A DNA stretch of 64,000 nucleotides. It comes from Cytophagales bacterium Alg240-R148 (GTDB taxonomy: Bacteria; Bacteroidota; Bacteroidia; Cytophagales; Cyclobacteriaceae). Positions 1-9,161 of the stretch are shown here, piece after piece. Location: assembly GCA_900537185.1 (NCBI GenBank), contig LS999828.1, positions 62,001 to 126,000 of the forward strand, read 5' to 3'. The notes under the pieces were generated by a model. The model had not been told where the DNA came from. It saw only the letters and a list, made by a program, of their open reading frames with translations, and searched no databases. Numbering within the stretch: position 1 is the first letter of the stretch; each line of letters begins with the position of its first letter. The translations under genes were made by a program, and so were the position numbers.

Positions 1-2328
1 GAAAAAGAAAAGGAGATTAATACAACTTTAATTGACCAAAAAAATATTGAAGCGCAATTAAAACAATTAGGAGAAATAAAGATTTTAGAAAATAAAAGTG
101 AAAACAGCGAGGTTGCTACTCAAAAAGCCCAAGAAGCACTTCGGGCATTTAAAAATGTAGAATTAGCTAAAATAAAACAACACCAACAATTGCTGCCATA
201 TGAAATTGAAATTCGCAAATGGCAGCAACTCCAATTGACCTTGGAACAAATCAATACGCAAAAAAACAACCATATATTGGACCAACAGCGTGCCGTTCAA
301 TTAAAAGAAAAAAGTACGATTTCCTTGCAAAAATTAATTCAGTCTACCCAAACGGAAAATAATTTATTGGAAGCAGCACGTAGGTTTGAAGATAAGGTGG
401 AAGGGTACATAAGAGAAATACAGGATCTCAGGCTCCAATGTGCCAAACAAATGGAGCCCCTCCAGATTGCTGCTAAAAAAATCAACTTAGAGATAAACAC
501 AAACAATCTTCAAGAAAATTTTGACCTGGTACAATCTCGCTTGGACGCCATCGATCAATTGGCATTACCAGATTCTTTTTTTGATCAAGATTTCCCTCGT
601 TTATTGGAGCAACAGCATGCTAAAAAAGACATTTTATTGCTATTGCAAAAAGAAAAGTCCATACATGCGGAGTTGACCGAACAACAAAATACATTCCGGC
701 AGCAGACCACGCAAACGCAGCAACAATTACAGGAGCTACCAAAAAAAATTGACAGACAAAAGTTAGTGGTACAAAACCAAAAGCTCACCTTAAAAAATTT
801 GGAGCAAAAAGTTGAGATTGAAACACTAAAAGCAAAATACGAAACAGACCGAGCCAAATTAGAACCTGGCCAACCTTGTTTTTTATGTGGCGCACTGGAC
901 CACCCTTTAGCAACCCATTACAAACCCAATAAGACAGAGGCAGAGCAAAAGCTCAAAGCTCAAAACGAAGTATTGTTCGAAGCCAACAAGTTGCTTACAA
1001 GACTAGAAACAGAATGGACCAACGAACAAGAAAAACTGGTACAGCTGAATGCCTCCCATAGTGCAACTGAAGAAAAAATTAAACGAATAGAGGGCCAGAT
1101 TACCAACTTGGAAAATGGATTTCAATGCCCAACACCGCAATACGATATAGACGCGCTCATAAAAGAAAACCTAGAGTCAATAGAGCAAATAAACAAAGAT
1201 ATTAAAGTAAAAAACGACAACGAGCAGTGTCAATTCGTATTAACCGCTATTAAAGAAACCCTTTTAACCATTGGCAATGGCAAAAAAATTAAGAAAGAAA
1301 AAGATTTGCTTTTTAAGGGGGAAGACATTAGAAGCCAAACCAGTCCTTTAACAAAATTACTAGCAGAAAACATTACTACTGCCAACACATTGAATAATAC
1401 CATCGAAAAGCTGGATACTGAATTAAAACTACTGGAAAAAAAGATTCAGGACTCTGAAAAGCCTTTATTGCCTTTACTAAAAGAAATTGGGTTTACTTCC
1501 ATTCGGGAAGCAATGAAGGCCATGCTAACGCCGCAACAATTTAGTCTTTTACAAGATCAATTTAATGGTCTAAACGAAAGTGTTAATTTAAATGAACAAA
1601 CCCTGCACGAAATAAAAAACCAAATACAAGTACAAAAAGAAAAAGTAACGCTCCAAACCGAACAAGAAGGGCTTGAAATTAAGTCAAAAATTGAAACCAA
1701 ACTGCTCCACTTACAAACCCAAAGAGACCAGCACCTTTCGTACCTATCGGAACAAAACAAATACCAATCAGAACTAAAAACCATTGTAGAAGAAAAAGCC
1801 ACAAAACAACAAGAAAACGAAAAATGGATACTTCTCAACGAATATATTGGAGATGCCAATGGTAAAAAATTCAGCACGTTTGCACAGCAATTGACAATGC
1901 AGCAATTAATTTTCCTGGCCAATAACCAATTGACCTCTCTGACCAAAAGGTATTCCTTGGACTTGCCCATTGAATCGACTGAAGAAGATAATTTGGTGGT
2001 AATAGACCATGACATGGGAGCACAAAGGCGGTCCGTTAAAACGTTAAGTGGTGGTGAAAGTTTTTTAATAAGCCTCTCTCTTGCCCTTGGCCTTTCCGAT
2101 TTGGCATCCAAAAATGTAAAAATTAACAGTTTGTTCATTGATGAAGGATTTGGCACCTTGGACCCAACTACCCTCGACCAAACCTTGGACACATTAGAAA
2201 AACTACAAGCCGAAAACAATAAAATTATAGGTTTGATATCCCATGTAGATGCATTAAAGGATCGAATTTCAACCCAAATAGAAATTGTTCGAAATGGGCA
2301 AGGCTACAGTGCTATTCATATAAAATAA
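1..2328 (+). CDS. sbcC: Exonuclease SbcC-type ATPase, C-terminal part (5' end outside window)
   Basis: The frame is open from base 1, so the start codon and Walker A lobe lie to the left; 775 codons are visible. SbcC/Rad50 proteins pair with the SbcD nuclease to process hairpins and DNA ends in the cytosol. Seen: a long Gln/Lys/Glu-rich coiled coil interrupted at 877-888 by Cys-Phe-Leu-Cys, the zinc hook that joins two SbcC molecules; then the C-terminal ATPase lobe with signature LSGGES (2044-2061) and Walker B SLFIDEGFGTLD (2128-2163), followed by ISHVD. The partner sbcD would be expected upstream but is not visible. No frameshift is seen. The family assignment is firm because hook, signature and Walker B occur in the right order. 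Confidence 0.95.
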   Translation, partial: EKEKEINTTLIDQKNIEAQLKQLGEIKILENKSENSEVATQKAQEALRAFKNVELAKIKQHQQLLPYEIEIRKWQQLQLTLEQINTQKNNHILDQQRAVQLKEKSTISLQKLIQSTQTENNLLEAARRFEDKVEGYIREIQDLRLQCAKQMEPLQIAAKKINLEINTNNLQENFDLVQSRLDAIDQLALPDSFFDQDFPRLLEQQHAKKDILLLLQKEKSIHAELTEQQNTFRQQTTQTQQQLQELPKKIDRQKLVVQNQKLTLKNLEQKVEIETLKAKYETDRAKLEPGQPCFLCGALDHPLATHYKPNKTEAEQKLKAQNEVLFEANKLLTRLETEWTNEQEKLVQLNASHSATEEKIKRIEGQITNLENGFQCPTPQYDIDALIKENLESIEQINKDIKVKNDNEQCQFVLTAIKETLLTIGNGKKIKKEKDLLFKGEDIRSQTSPLTKLLAENITTANTLNNTIEKLDTELKLLEKKIQDSEKPLLPLLKEIGFTSIREAMKAMLTPQQFSLLQDQFNGLNESVNLNEQTLHEIKNQIQVQKEKVTLQTEQEGLEIKSKIETKLLHLQTQRDQHLSYLSEQNKYQSELKTIVEEKATKQQENEKWILLNEYIGDANGKKFSTFAQQLTMQQLIFLANNQLTSLTKRYSLDLPIESTEEDNLVVIDHDMGAQRRSVKTLSGGESFLISLSLALGLSDLASKNVKINSLFIDEGFGTLDPTTLDQTLDTLEKLQAENNKIIGLISHVDALKDRISTQIEIVRNGQGYSAIHIK

Positions 2329-2387
2329 TGCTTCTTTTCCCCTAATAAGAGACAACTTGAAACCCAAACTTGATTTTCTCGTAAACT

Positions 2388-2423
2388 ATACCTAAATTAC
2401 TTATGCATAAAAAAATTAGGTAT
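2388..2423 (+). promoter_or_regulatory. 36-bp dyad, probable PadR operator overlapping the start codon
   Basis: Arms ATACCTAA (2388-2395) and TTAGGTAT (2416-2423) flank a central palindrome TTATGCATAA (2401-2410), all sharing one centre between 2405 and 2406. 15 of 18 base pairs of the full 36-base dyad match. The right arm runs into the ATG of the padR gene at 2422. Autoregulation by the PadR protein is inferred from position and symmetry; binding is not shown by sequence alone. Confidence 0.6.
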
Positions 2424-2769
2424 GTATTCAAACGAATTAGTAAGAGGGACGCTTAAAACCGTAATTCTGCAATTGTTATCCTTTAAAGATAAGATGTATG
2501 GTTATGAATTGAGCAAAGAGGTAAAAGAAAAGACAGAAGGTAAAATCATACTTACAGAAGGTGCGCTTTATCCAATCCTCCATAAATTGGAAAAAGATGG
2601 GTATGTCACAACCATATTTGAAACTGTGGGCAACAGAAAACGAAAGTACTACATGTTAACCGGTAAGGGCAAATCCCATGCAAAAGACAGAAAAAATGAA
2701 TTGCTTGATTTTATGCAAACCATGCAGTCTCTTGTGGATCCAAAACCGTCCTTAAGTTCATGTATTTAA
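2422..2769 (+). CDS. PadR family transcriptional regulator
   Basis: A 115-residue winged-helix repressor of the short PadR-s2 type, which usually controls efflux or membrane-stress genes. Seen: the family N-terminus (RGTLKTVILQLLS), the recognition-helix stretch with TEGALYPILHKLEKDGYV at about residues 45-62, and a beta-wing followed by YYMLTGKGK. The start is placed at 2422, inside the right arm of a large dyad, which suggests self-repression. The stop overlaps the next gene by 10 bases (2760-2769), so the two are probably translated together. In Bacteroidota such short PadR proteins commonly sit before a small membrane-protein gene, as here. The ligand is unknown. Confidence 0.93.
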   Translation: MYSNELVRGTLKTVILQLLSFKDKMYGYELSKEVKEKTEGKIILTEGALYPILHKLEKDGYVTTIFETVGNRKRKYYMLTGKGKSHAKDRKNELLDFMQTMQSLVDPKPSLSSCI

Positions 2770-3356
2770 GCAAAGAACAAATAAAACAAATTGAAAACAG
2801 AGTCCGTGCTTCAGAAGTGGAAGAAGGCTCTTTGTTTGTGGACATTGTGGACCACATGTGTTGTTCCATCGAAGAAAGAATGGACAATGGCAATTCTTTT
2901 GAGCAAGCATTAAGAGAGGTTTTTGAAATATTTGACAGAAAGCACATTGAAGACATTAAGATTGCAACTTTATCCTTAACTCAAAATAAATTTATCATGA
3001 AAAAAAGAACTACTATTATTGGTGGGATTGCGGTAGCTACCATCCTTGCAGGCGTCCTGTTCAAACAATTACACCTTATGGGGGCCGATATCGTTTTCGG
3101 GTTTGGAATCCTTTTGTTGTGTTTCGGTTTCTTTTTGTCGCTGATGTTGGACAAAGTCACCATATTGACCAACAACACATTAAAATTGGCCAGTATACTT
3201 GGTTTTTTAGGAGTAAGCGCTGTAATTCTTGGAACTGGGTTGACCTTTTTACGTTTTCCGATTGCGCCTTACTTAATAGGGTTCGGAAGCATCTTTTTAG
3301 TGCTGTATTACTTAATCATCAATGTTGTAAAAAATGCGACAAACAAATCGAAATAG
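2760..3356 (+). CDS. Membrane protein co-encoded with PadR regulator
   Basis: A 198-residue protein with a soluble N-terminal part of about 75 residues (helical, charged, with DHMCCSIEERM) and four hydrophobic segments at about residues 85-103, 108-128, 138-161 and 165-188. The Asp/His/Cys-Cys cluster at about residues 31-35 could bind metal, but this is only a guess. It starts inside the padR gene, 10 bases before its stop, so the pair is one transcriptional and translational unit. I do not recognise a named family beyond PadR-associated membrane proteins. Likely role: a membrane component or sensor controlled by PadR. Confidence 0.8.
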   Translation: MYLSKEQIKQIENRVRASEVEEGSLFVDIVDHMCCSIEERMDNGNSFEQALREVFEIFDRKHIEDIKIATLSLTQNKFIMKKRTTIIGGIAVATILAGVLFKQLHLMGADIVFGFGILLLCFGFFLSLMLDKVTILTNNTLKLASILGFLGVSAVILGTGLTFLRFPIAPYLIGFGSIFLVLYYLIINVVKNATNKSK

Positions 3357-3371
3357 CTCCCACCATCATTG

Positions 3372-3404
3372 TTCTAACTTAAGAAAAAAAAAGTTAGAAT
3401 TTTG
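3372..3404 (+). terminator. Rho-independent terminator after padR operon
   Basis: TTCTAACTT (3372-3380), a 10-base A-rich loop, AAGTTAGAA (3391-3399), then TTTT. Perfect 9-bp stem just after the membrane-protein gene and before the convergent permease gene. Confidence 0.75.
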
Positions 3405-3407
3405 GTT

Positions 3408-5786
3408 TTAATCATTTCTAAGGCCCTCTACTGTGCTTAATTTATTTACTTGTACGGCATTAAGAAACACTGTTCCAAGAACAAAAAACCATATCAATCC
3501 AGACCCAACAACAAAAACAACGGGAGAAAGGGATACCCTATAACTAAAGTTGCTCAACCATATATCTACGACATACCAAGCCATTGGTATTGCAATTACA
3601 TTGGATACCATCAATATTCTAATGTAATTCTGGGACAATAATGCCATCACACCTGGCACAGACAGACCCAGTACCTTTCGGATTGAAATTTCTTTTGTCC
3701 GTTCTTGAATGGCAAATACAACCAGTCCATATACTCCTAACAAGGCCAACAATATCGCAGTAGCAGTTAGCGAAGCAAGAATTTGGCTGGTTCTCTTTTC
3801 AGTTGTATACAATTGATCAAATTGCTGGTCTAAAAAATGGTATTCAAAAGGTACCCCAGGAATTGTAGCTTCAAAAACTTCTTTAATAGATTGGGTTGTT
3901 TTCAGAATCTGCTTGGAGTTAATCTTCACCATTATCTGCCCAGGCTGAATATTTTTATGCATCACTACCACTACTGGATCAACGCTGTGGTGTAAAGATT
4001 TAAAATTAAAATCCTCTACTACCCCAGCAACAAGTGCTTTACTCTTTTGTCCAAAACAATGGATGCTTTTGCCAAGGGCACTATCCCACCCTACATATTC
4101 TCTGGCCGCCTTGTTGAGCACATAGCGGTATTCTCCATCCTTTAATGGCTGTTCCACAACCTTAGACTCTCCTTCAATGAGTTGCATTTCCATTACCTTT
4201 ACAAAAGATTCATCGGCCATGATTAAGGCCATATTATTGTTTTCCATTTGACCTTCCCACCAAACAGTTTGATTCCAATTAGCCGCTCCAGCATTGAATC
4301 TAGTGGTACTTACCCCCTCCACTCCGTTTAGCACCTCCAACCTTCTTTTTAATACTCCAGCGTTCTTCTGGGCACTGCCGTTGTAAAGAGAAATATTCAA
4401 CACTTGGTTGGGGTTCATTCCCAAATCTTTATAGAACATGTAATTCATTTGGTTGTAGATAAAGATACTGCTCAAGATCAACAACAATGAAATCGTAAAC
4501 TGTAGCCCCAATAGAATATTCTTGGTGCCACCACCACTGTTTTTAAAAGTACCTTTTAGTGCTTTGGAAGGCACAAAACCAGTTACAAAAAATGCAATAT
4601 ATGCCCCACCTATTAAGCTAACCAACAAGACGGTTCCAGCAATTGTCATTAAATCGGTCAGTTGCCAGAAATTAAATTGTATGCTCCGCTCCAAGTTGGT
4701 ATTGAGGAGTGGTAACAAGACCACTTGAATTAAAACCACCGCTACTATTGTGGCCAACACCACTACAAATGTAGTTTCGGTTATGTGCTGCTTAATCAAT
4801 TGAAACCTGGATGCTCCAACTACTTTTCTCACCCCTACTTCTTTTATTCTTTTTGTTGATGCAGCTATGGATAAATTCACAAAATTGATAAGACTAATCA
4901 ACAAAACTGCAATGGCCACCGCAGCATAAATGGTTAAGTATTTGGTGTCGTATGCAGCTTTGCTGTTACCAGGGTTGTCTTGAAAATGAATGGCAGCCAA
5001 GGCCTGAAGGTGCACATCTTTCAACTCCAATGTATTCCCTCCATCCATTTTCACTATCGATTGTGCTATCTTATCTTCTACTTCTTTTGCCCTTACAGAA
5101 GGGTCTAGACGGACATAACCGAAATAATTAAATTGGGTCCAATTTCCAGTAAGACTGGTCCCTGGCAACATTTTTTCTAAATTTGAAAAATTAATTATAT
5201 AATCGATGTCAACATGTGTGGCAGCAGGAAGATCTTTAAAAATGGCCGTAATTTGAAATAAGTGTTCCCCTCCAACTACTAAGGTCTCCCCTATAGCGCT
5301 TTCATTACCAAAGAGCTTTTTCTTACTCGATTCAGAAATAAGGATGGATTTTTTATTTTGAAGGGACTCTTTTGAAGGTCCACCTACCCTATTCATTGCA
5401 AAAAATTCAACAATACTAGGATCCGCCAGGTACACATTGGCTTCATTGAATACTTGGTTGTCATGGGCAATGGTAATTTTAGGGTTGTAACTGGCTCGCG
5501 TAAGCCTCATATACTCCTTTATACCCGGAACATTAGATTGTAAATATTCAGGAATGGGGGTAGAAACTTTTACCCAGCCTTCTCCTGCTGCAACGTTTCC
5601 ATTGACAAGTCTATAAATATTTTCATGCCCACTAAAATGTTTGTCGTAAGACAGCTCATTTTTAATGTGAAGATAACACAACAAACAAATGCTTATTCCA
5701 ATTGACAATCCAAAAATATTAACGAAGGTCAATACGGGTCTTTTACCCAAGTTTCGAAAGAGAACGGAAAGGTAGTGTGCAAACAT
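3408..5786 (-). CDS. ABC transporter permease, MacB/FtsX type
   Basis: About 792 residues in the inner membrane. Seen: an N-terminal FtsX-like helix (VLTFVNIFGLSIGISICLL), a large periplasmic MacB_PCD-like domain, three helices at about residues 280-440, a second periplasmic domain, then a last group of three helices preceded by ERTKEISIRKVLG, the coupling motif of FtsX permeases; the matching motif of the first half is KRIKEVGVRKVVGAS. Two fused FtsX halves are common in Bacteroidota. The longest frame starts at 5861, but the family normally starts with MFxxYLxxxxRNL, so the ATG at 5786 is preferred. No ATPase gene lies beside it. Substrate unknown; families of this kind export peptides, lipids or antibiotics. 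Confidence 0.9.
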   Translation of the reverse strand: MFAHYLSVLFRNLGKRPVLTFVNIFGLSIGISICLLCYLHIKNELSYDKHFSGHENIYRLVNGNVAAGEGWVKVSTPIPEYLQSNVPGIKEYMRLTRASYNPKITIAHDNQVFNEANVYLADPSIVEFFAMNRVGGPSKESLQNKKSILISESSKKKLFGNESAIGETLVVGGEHLFQITAIFKDLPAATHVDIDYIINFSNLEKMLPGTSLTGNWTQFNYFGYVRLDPSVRAKEVEDKIAQSIVKMDGGNTLELKDVHLQALAAIHFQDNPGNSKAAYDTKYLTIYAAVAIAVLLISLINFVNLSIAASTKRIKEVGVRKVVGASRFQLIKQHITETTFVVVLATIVAVVLIQVVLLPLLNTNLERSIQFNFWQLTDLMTIAGTVLLVSLIGGAYIAFFVTGFVPSKALKGTFKNSGGGTKNILLGLQFTISLLLILSSIFIYNQMNYMFYKDLGMNPNQVLNISLYNGSAQKNAGVLKRRLEVLNGVEGVSTTRFNAGAANWNQTVWWEGQMENNNMALIMADESFVKVMEMQLIEGESKVVEQPLKDGEYRYVLNKAAREYVGWDSALGKSIHCFGQKSKALVAGVVEDFNFKSLHHSVDPVVVVMHKNIQPGQIMVKINSKQILKTTQSIKEVFEATIPGVPFEYHFLDQQFDQLYTTEKRTSQILASLTATAILLALLGVYGLVVFAIQERTKEISIRKVLGLSVPGVMALLSQNYIRILMVSNVIAIPMAWYVVDIWLSNFSYRVSLSPVVFVVGSGLIWFFVLGTVFLNAVQVNKLSTVEGLRND

Positions 5787-5868
5787 ATCGGATGAAGGTT
5801 GGTTGCTTAAAAGACCAAACCTTTGACAAACAGTTGCACAGGGTTCATAATTATAGGGCAAAAAAAGA

Positions 5869-6414
5869 CTAACCTGCTTTGTTATAGGCTTCGGTTATCC
5901 ACTTTTTAAGTTCCGAATCCACTTGTTCTATCTTTTCTAACCGCACCCGATGGGTACACATAGCGCCAAACGGCCCGGATGATTCCAAGCGGTCTGTAAT
6001 CGGAACATCCTTGAGTTTCACACCCAGATCAATGCGCGATTTGGTGGCTGGTTTTATTAAAATAAACTGTTTCTTCCTTTTGATGCTTACACTATCTTTT
6101 TTGGGAACCACTTCCACATCCTCCCCAAGGCTTTTGGAAAAATCTACAAGGGAGTCATAAATAGGGCGCAGCTGCTCTTTACCCGTATATTGCGTTTTAA
6201 TTAACGCTTCCGGTGAAAACGAACCAGCGTCCGATTTTTTTGCCTTTAAAGCAACAAAGTTCGCAAACCCATGGGTAAACCCATGTTCCGATTTTAAAAA
6301 GTCTACAATGCCTTTGTGTTTGTCAAATTTCGACCCTTCTACAACTTTTATCCAGTGGGCCAATGTTTGTCCTGTTTTTTCTAATAGTCCTTCTTCCATC
6401 ATGAGCTTGTTCAA
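5869..6414 (-). CDS. DUF4287 / DUF5655 domain protein
   Basis: 181 residues in two parts. The N-terminal 65 residues carry the DUF4287 pattern (EKTGQTLAHWIKVV, HKGIVDFLKSEHGFTHGFANFVALK). The rest resembles DUF5655, annotated in databases as predicted transport protein although its role is unknown. No signal peptide or membrane segment is seen, so it is probably cytosolic. Methionines at residues 1, 5 and 6 make the exact start uncertain by a few codons. It lies upstream of the permease gene on the same strand, but the permease is more probably an independent unit. Function unknown. Confidence 0.85.
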   Translation of the reverse strand: MNKLMMEEGLLEKTGQTLAHWIKVVEGSKFDKHKGIVDFLKSEHGFTHGFANFVALKAKKSDAGSFSPEALIKTQYTGKEQLRPIYDSLVDFSKSLGEDVEVVPKKDSVSIKRKKQFILIKPATKSRIDLGVKLKDVPITDRLESSGPFGAMCTHRVRLEKIEQVDSELKKWITEAYNKAG

Positions 6415-6526
6415 GTGTTCTTGAATTTACTACATTTATGATAGGAAATCAACAGGTAACATCAGAGCGAAAGAAACCCATTGGCCCTTGTAAAAGCTCC
6501 ATTACAAACACTGATCAATGATGCTA

Positions 6527-7633
6527 CTAGGACTTTTCGGCCAAAGTAGGCTGTTTGCCCAATTGATCCAATAGGTTAAAATGGCTTTGAAGTGCGGATA
6601 AGAAAGTGGAATACTGGTAATAGGGCAGGTCAAATTCTTGCGCCGTTTCCTTCACAATTTTAGATAATTTCTTGTAGTGTATATGGCAAATATTTGGAAA
6701 CAAATGGTGCTCAATTTGATAATTTAAGCCCCCAATGAACCAAGAAAAGAAAATACTTTTATGTGCAAAATTGGCGGTGGTTTTCATTTGATGAATGGCC
6801 CAATTATTTTCTACACTTCCAGACGGAGATGGTTCAAAAAAATCAGTTTTTTCTGTAACATGCGCAGGTTGGAATATCAATGCCAAAAACAACCCACATA
6901 AAAAGTGCATCAATAAGAATCCAGACAATACTTGCCACCATGGTAAACCAACCAATATCAGTGGTAAAACTAGTGTTAAAATTACATACCCTACTTTGTT
7001 AATAGACACATGTACCATGGCCTTTTTTAAAGTCAAACCTTGTTTGGCCAACAAGTTCTTTTTGTTGTACCGAACAAGTAGAGCGAAATCTCTAGTAACC
7101 AACCAATAAAGGGTCATAATGCCATAAAAAAACGGGGCATAGTATTTTTGATACTTGAAAATCTTTTTTTGGTCTTGGTGGGGAGACAAACGCATCACTG
7201 GGTTGGAAATATCTTCATCCAAACCATCTACATTGGTAAAAGAATGGTGTAAAACGTTGTGCTGTATTTTCCAGTTCACATGGTAGGCTCCAACAAAATT
7301 TGCCAAAAAGCCTAGCACTCTATTCACTGTTTTGTTTTTGGAATAGGCCCCATGGTTGGCATCGTGCATTACCGAAGCACCAATACCGGACATGCCAAAA
7401 CCCATCAACAACCACATGAGCATAGATACCCACCAAGTATTTATTTGCCCTGCCAACATCAAACCTAGTGGAACAAAATACAAACACAGCATAAATGCTG
7501 TTTTCAGTTTCATATTCCAATTGGCATAAATGCTTATGTCGTTTTCTTTAAAATAAAGGTTGACTTTTCTTCTCAACTCCTTAAAAAATTCTGGTTGTTC
7601 AGAGTTGTTAAATTTTAGCGATGGTATGTCCAT
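6527..7633 (-). CDS. Acyl-CoA / acyl-lipid fatty acid desaturase
   Basis: 368 residues, a membrane-bound di-iron desaturase. Three histidine boxes are complete: HDANH (residues 90-94), HNVLHH (125-130) and QIEHH (306-310); the Gln in the last box is typical of front-end (delta-5/6-like) desaturases. Two pairs of hydrophobic helices lie at about 46-85 and 213-256. No cytochrome b5 domain is fused, so an external electron donor is needed. It inserts a cis double bond into membrane fatty acids, probably for membrane fluidity; regiospecificity cannot be read from the sequence. A TAnnTTTG element lies 18 bases upstream, so the gene probably has its own promoter. Confidence 0.92.
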   Translation of the reverse strand: MDIPSLKFNNSEQPEFFKELRRKVNLYFKENDISIYANWNMKLKTAFMLCLYFVPLGLMLAGQINTWWVSMLMWLLMGFGMSGIGASVMHDANHGAYSKNKTVNRVLGFLANFVGAYHVNWKIQHNVLHHSFTNVDGLDEDISNPVMRLSPHQDQKKIFKYQKYYAPFFYGIMTLYWLVTRDFALLVRYNKKNLLAKQGLTLKKAMVHVSINKVGYVILTLVLPLILVGLPWWQVLSGFLLMHFLCGLFLALIFQPAHVTEKTDFFEPSPSGSVENNWAIHQMKTTANFAHKSIFFSWFIGGLNYQIEHHLFPNICHIHYKKLSKIVKETAQEFDLPYYQYSTFLSALQSHFNLLDQLGKQPTLAEKS

Positions 7634-7650
7634 AGGGTTTGAATTGAATC

Positions 7651-7658
7651 CAAAGATA
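7651..7658 (-). promoter_or_regulatory. Candidate -7 promoter element for desaturase
   Basis: On the minus strand this reads TATCTTTG, a full match to the Bacteroidota TAnnTTTG element. The desaturase ATG follows after 17 bases. No clear -33 TTG is found at the usual distance. Confidence 0.5.
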
Positions 7659-7689
7659 AACCTAATTATTGAATGGACATTAAAAAATC

Positions 7690-7722
7690 AAAAGAAAAGC
7701 GTTTTGCAAACACTTTTCTTTT
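7690..7722 (-). terminator. Terminator of the barrel-protein gene at 7731-8921
   Basis: AAAAGAAAAG (7690-7699) and CTTTTCTTTT (7713-7722) pair, and the stem can extend through GTTT/AAAC around a short loop. On the minus strand a further T-rich run follows. Confidence 0.65.
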
Positions 7723-7730
7723 GACCTACT

Positions 7731-8921
7731 CTATTGTATGTTGTATACAAATTTCAGAGTTAAATTACTATATGAAGTGATAACATTTGGGTATTGGTTA
7801 AGAATATTTCTTGCAGGAATAAACTGTAAATCAAATCCATGTTTATTTTTAAAACGCATGCCCGCTCCCAGCTGTATTGTAGGTGCAGATGAAACTTCTA
7901 AAGGTTCTATTTTTGCAGGTGCATACTCTGAGTTAAAAGTTATATCCAAATCAAGGGCCATGTTAAAAACCAGTGTAGTATTTTTAGAAATATGGGAATA
8001 GTACTTCCCTCCTATGGCAATTTCTAATGAATTATAAGTGATCTTATAGTCTTTTCCATTTTGCACCATCTCTTTTTTAAAAGAATGGTAAGAAGGCGCT
8101 AAAAACAGCCCCCATTTGTGGTTGCTATAAGGCACAACATATTCAAATTCAACACCTAACCTCAATTCTGGAGATACCGGGAAATCTGCAGCCCTAGAGC
8201 CATAATCAGATTTCATTTTCAACTTAGTAAGCCCCACTCCTACAATCGCATTGAAATAAAAGATTTTTTCCACTTCTTTTTCCTCATAAACAGCATTTGG
8301 ATCAACACAATGATAATACTTTTTGAATATTTTGATCAGAGACTTTTCGTCGTACCTCAAATAGTTAACACTTTCGGTATTGATATCCTCGCAGTCCATT
8401 AGATTTATTAATTGCTGTTTGTACCCATCGTTTACAGCAGCCTGATTGCTCGAGTGCATGTATTCTTTGTAAACCAATTGCTCTATTTTGTGTTGTTCGC
8501 CCGACACAAAAAACCGAACAAAATCATATCGGTCGTATACATACAACGTCAGCTTGCCTTCCACCACTTTTCTCAAAAAAACAGTGGCTGTTTCATAATT
8601 CATCCCCCGCTGCCTGCTCAACCTGTTCATGCCTTTCTCTTTTGGAGCAGACATGTCCATTTCGACCGTAAAGCGCTCAAAAACTTCCCCGTTAACACCA
8701 AAGGCTTGGACTTCCTTTATATCTACCTCTTCATAAGAACTGGATTCAAAATACTTAAAAGAAATCTTCTCAGGCAAATGTTTCCAGTTTTGTTTCTTAA
8801 AAAAAACTTCGCTTTTGTTACCCACATTATCTACTAGATATCCCTTATGAAATTTTCCTTGGGCCATTGCAATGCTCCAACCACATACCGTGATAACGAC
8901 AAACAATAAATACTTCTTCAT
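7731..8921 (-). CDS. Secreted protein with C-terminal outer-membrane beta-barrel
   Basis: 396 residues with a signal peptide (MKKYLLFVVITVCGWSIAMAQ) ending in AQ. The N-terminal half (about 25-210) carries a pattern seen in many Bacteroidota surface proteins: KGYLVDNVGNKSEVFFKKQNWKHLP-like stretch, a beta-rich domain, then a Cys pair at about 176/205. The C-terminal half shows alternating hydrophobic/aromatic strands (GVGLTKLKM, LRLGVEFEYV, LFLAPSYHSF, LEIAIGGKYY) ending in TLKFVYNIQ, as in porin-like barrels of the PorT/OmpA-like class. Location: outer membrane. No enzymatic motif seen; function unknown. It stands alone between a terminator and a promoter. Confidence 0.82.
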   Translation of the reverse strand: MKKYLLFVVITVCGWSIAMAQGKFHKGYLVDNVGNKSEVFFKKQNWKHLPEKISFKYFESSSYEEVDIKEVQAFGVNGEVFERFTVEMDMSAPKEKGMNRLSRQRGMNYETATVFLRKVVEGKLTLYVYDRYDFVRFFVSGEQHKIEQLVYKEYMHSSNQAAVNDGYKQQLINLMDCEDINTESVNYLRYDEKSLIKIFKKYYHCVDPNAVYEEKEVEKIFYFNAIVGVGLTKLKMKSDYGSRAADFPVSPELRLGVEFEYVVPYSNHKWGLFLAPSYHSFKKEMVQNGKDYKITYNSLEIAIGGKYYSHISKNTTLVFNMALDLDITFNSEYAPAKIEPLEVSSAPTIQLGAGMRFKNKHGFDLQFIPARNILNQYPNVITSYSNLTLKFVYNIQ

Positions 8922-8987
8922 TTGTAATTTAGTTCAGATTCAATTTTTTTTTCACAAATGGTCTTCCCTTATCCATTTATTTTGCAA

Positions 8988-8995
8988 CAAAAGTA
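8988..8995 (-). promoter_or_regulatory. Candidate -7 promoter element for barrel protein
   Basis: Minus strand reads TACTTTTG, matching TAnnTTTG, 66 bases before the ATG at 8921. No convincing -33 element at the usual spacing. Confidence 0.4.
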
Positions 8996-9161
8996 AATAA
9001 AATAACAATAAAACTATTTTTCACGCAATAAAACTTCACACTTCAGATGTCTGCTTTCTTCTTGGTTTTTCATTTAGTAATAAACTTTACGAGTATATTT
9101 TTTTAATTCTTTCTGATCTGTAGTATTTTAACTCCAAGATGCCAATACATAAACCAACAGG

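Noticed and set aside
1557-2219. 220-residue minus-strand frame inside sbcC
   Set aside because: It lies fully inside the sbcC coding frame, is Ser/Cys/Phe-rich without any motif, and reflects codon bias of the real gene.
8412-8837. 141-residue plus-strand frame
   Set aside because: Antisense shadow of the barrel-protein gene 7731-8921, which has a signal peptide and barrel strands.
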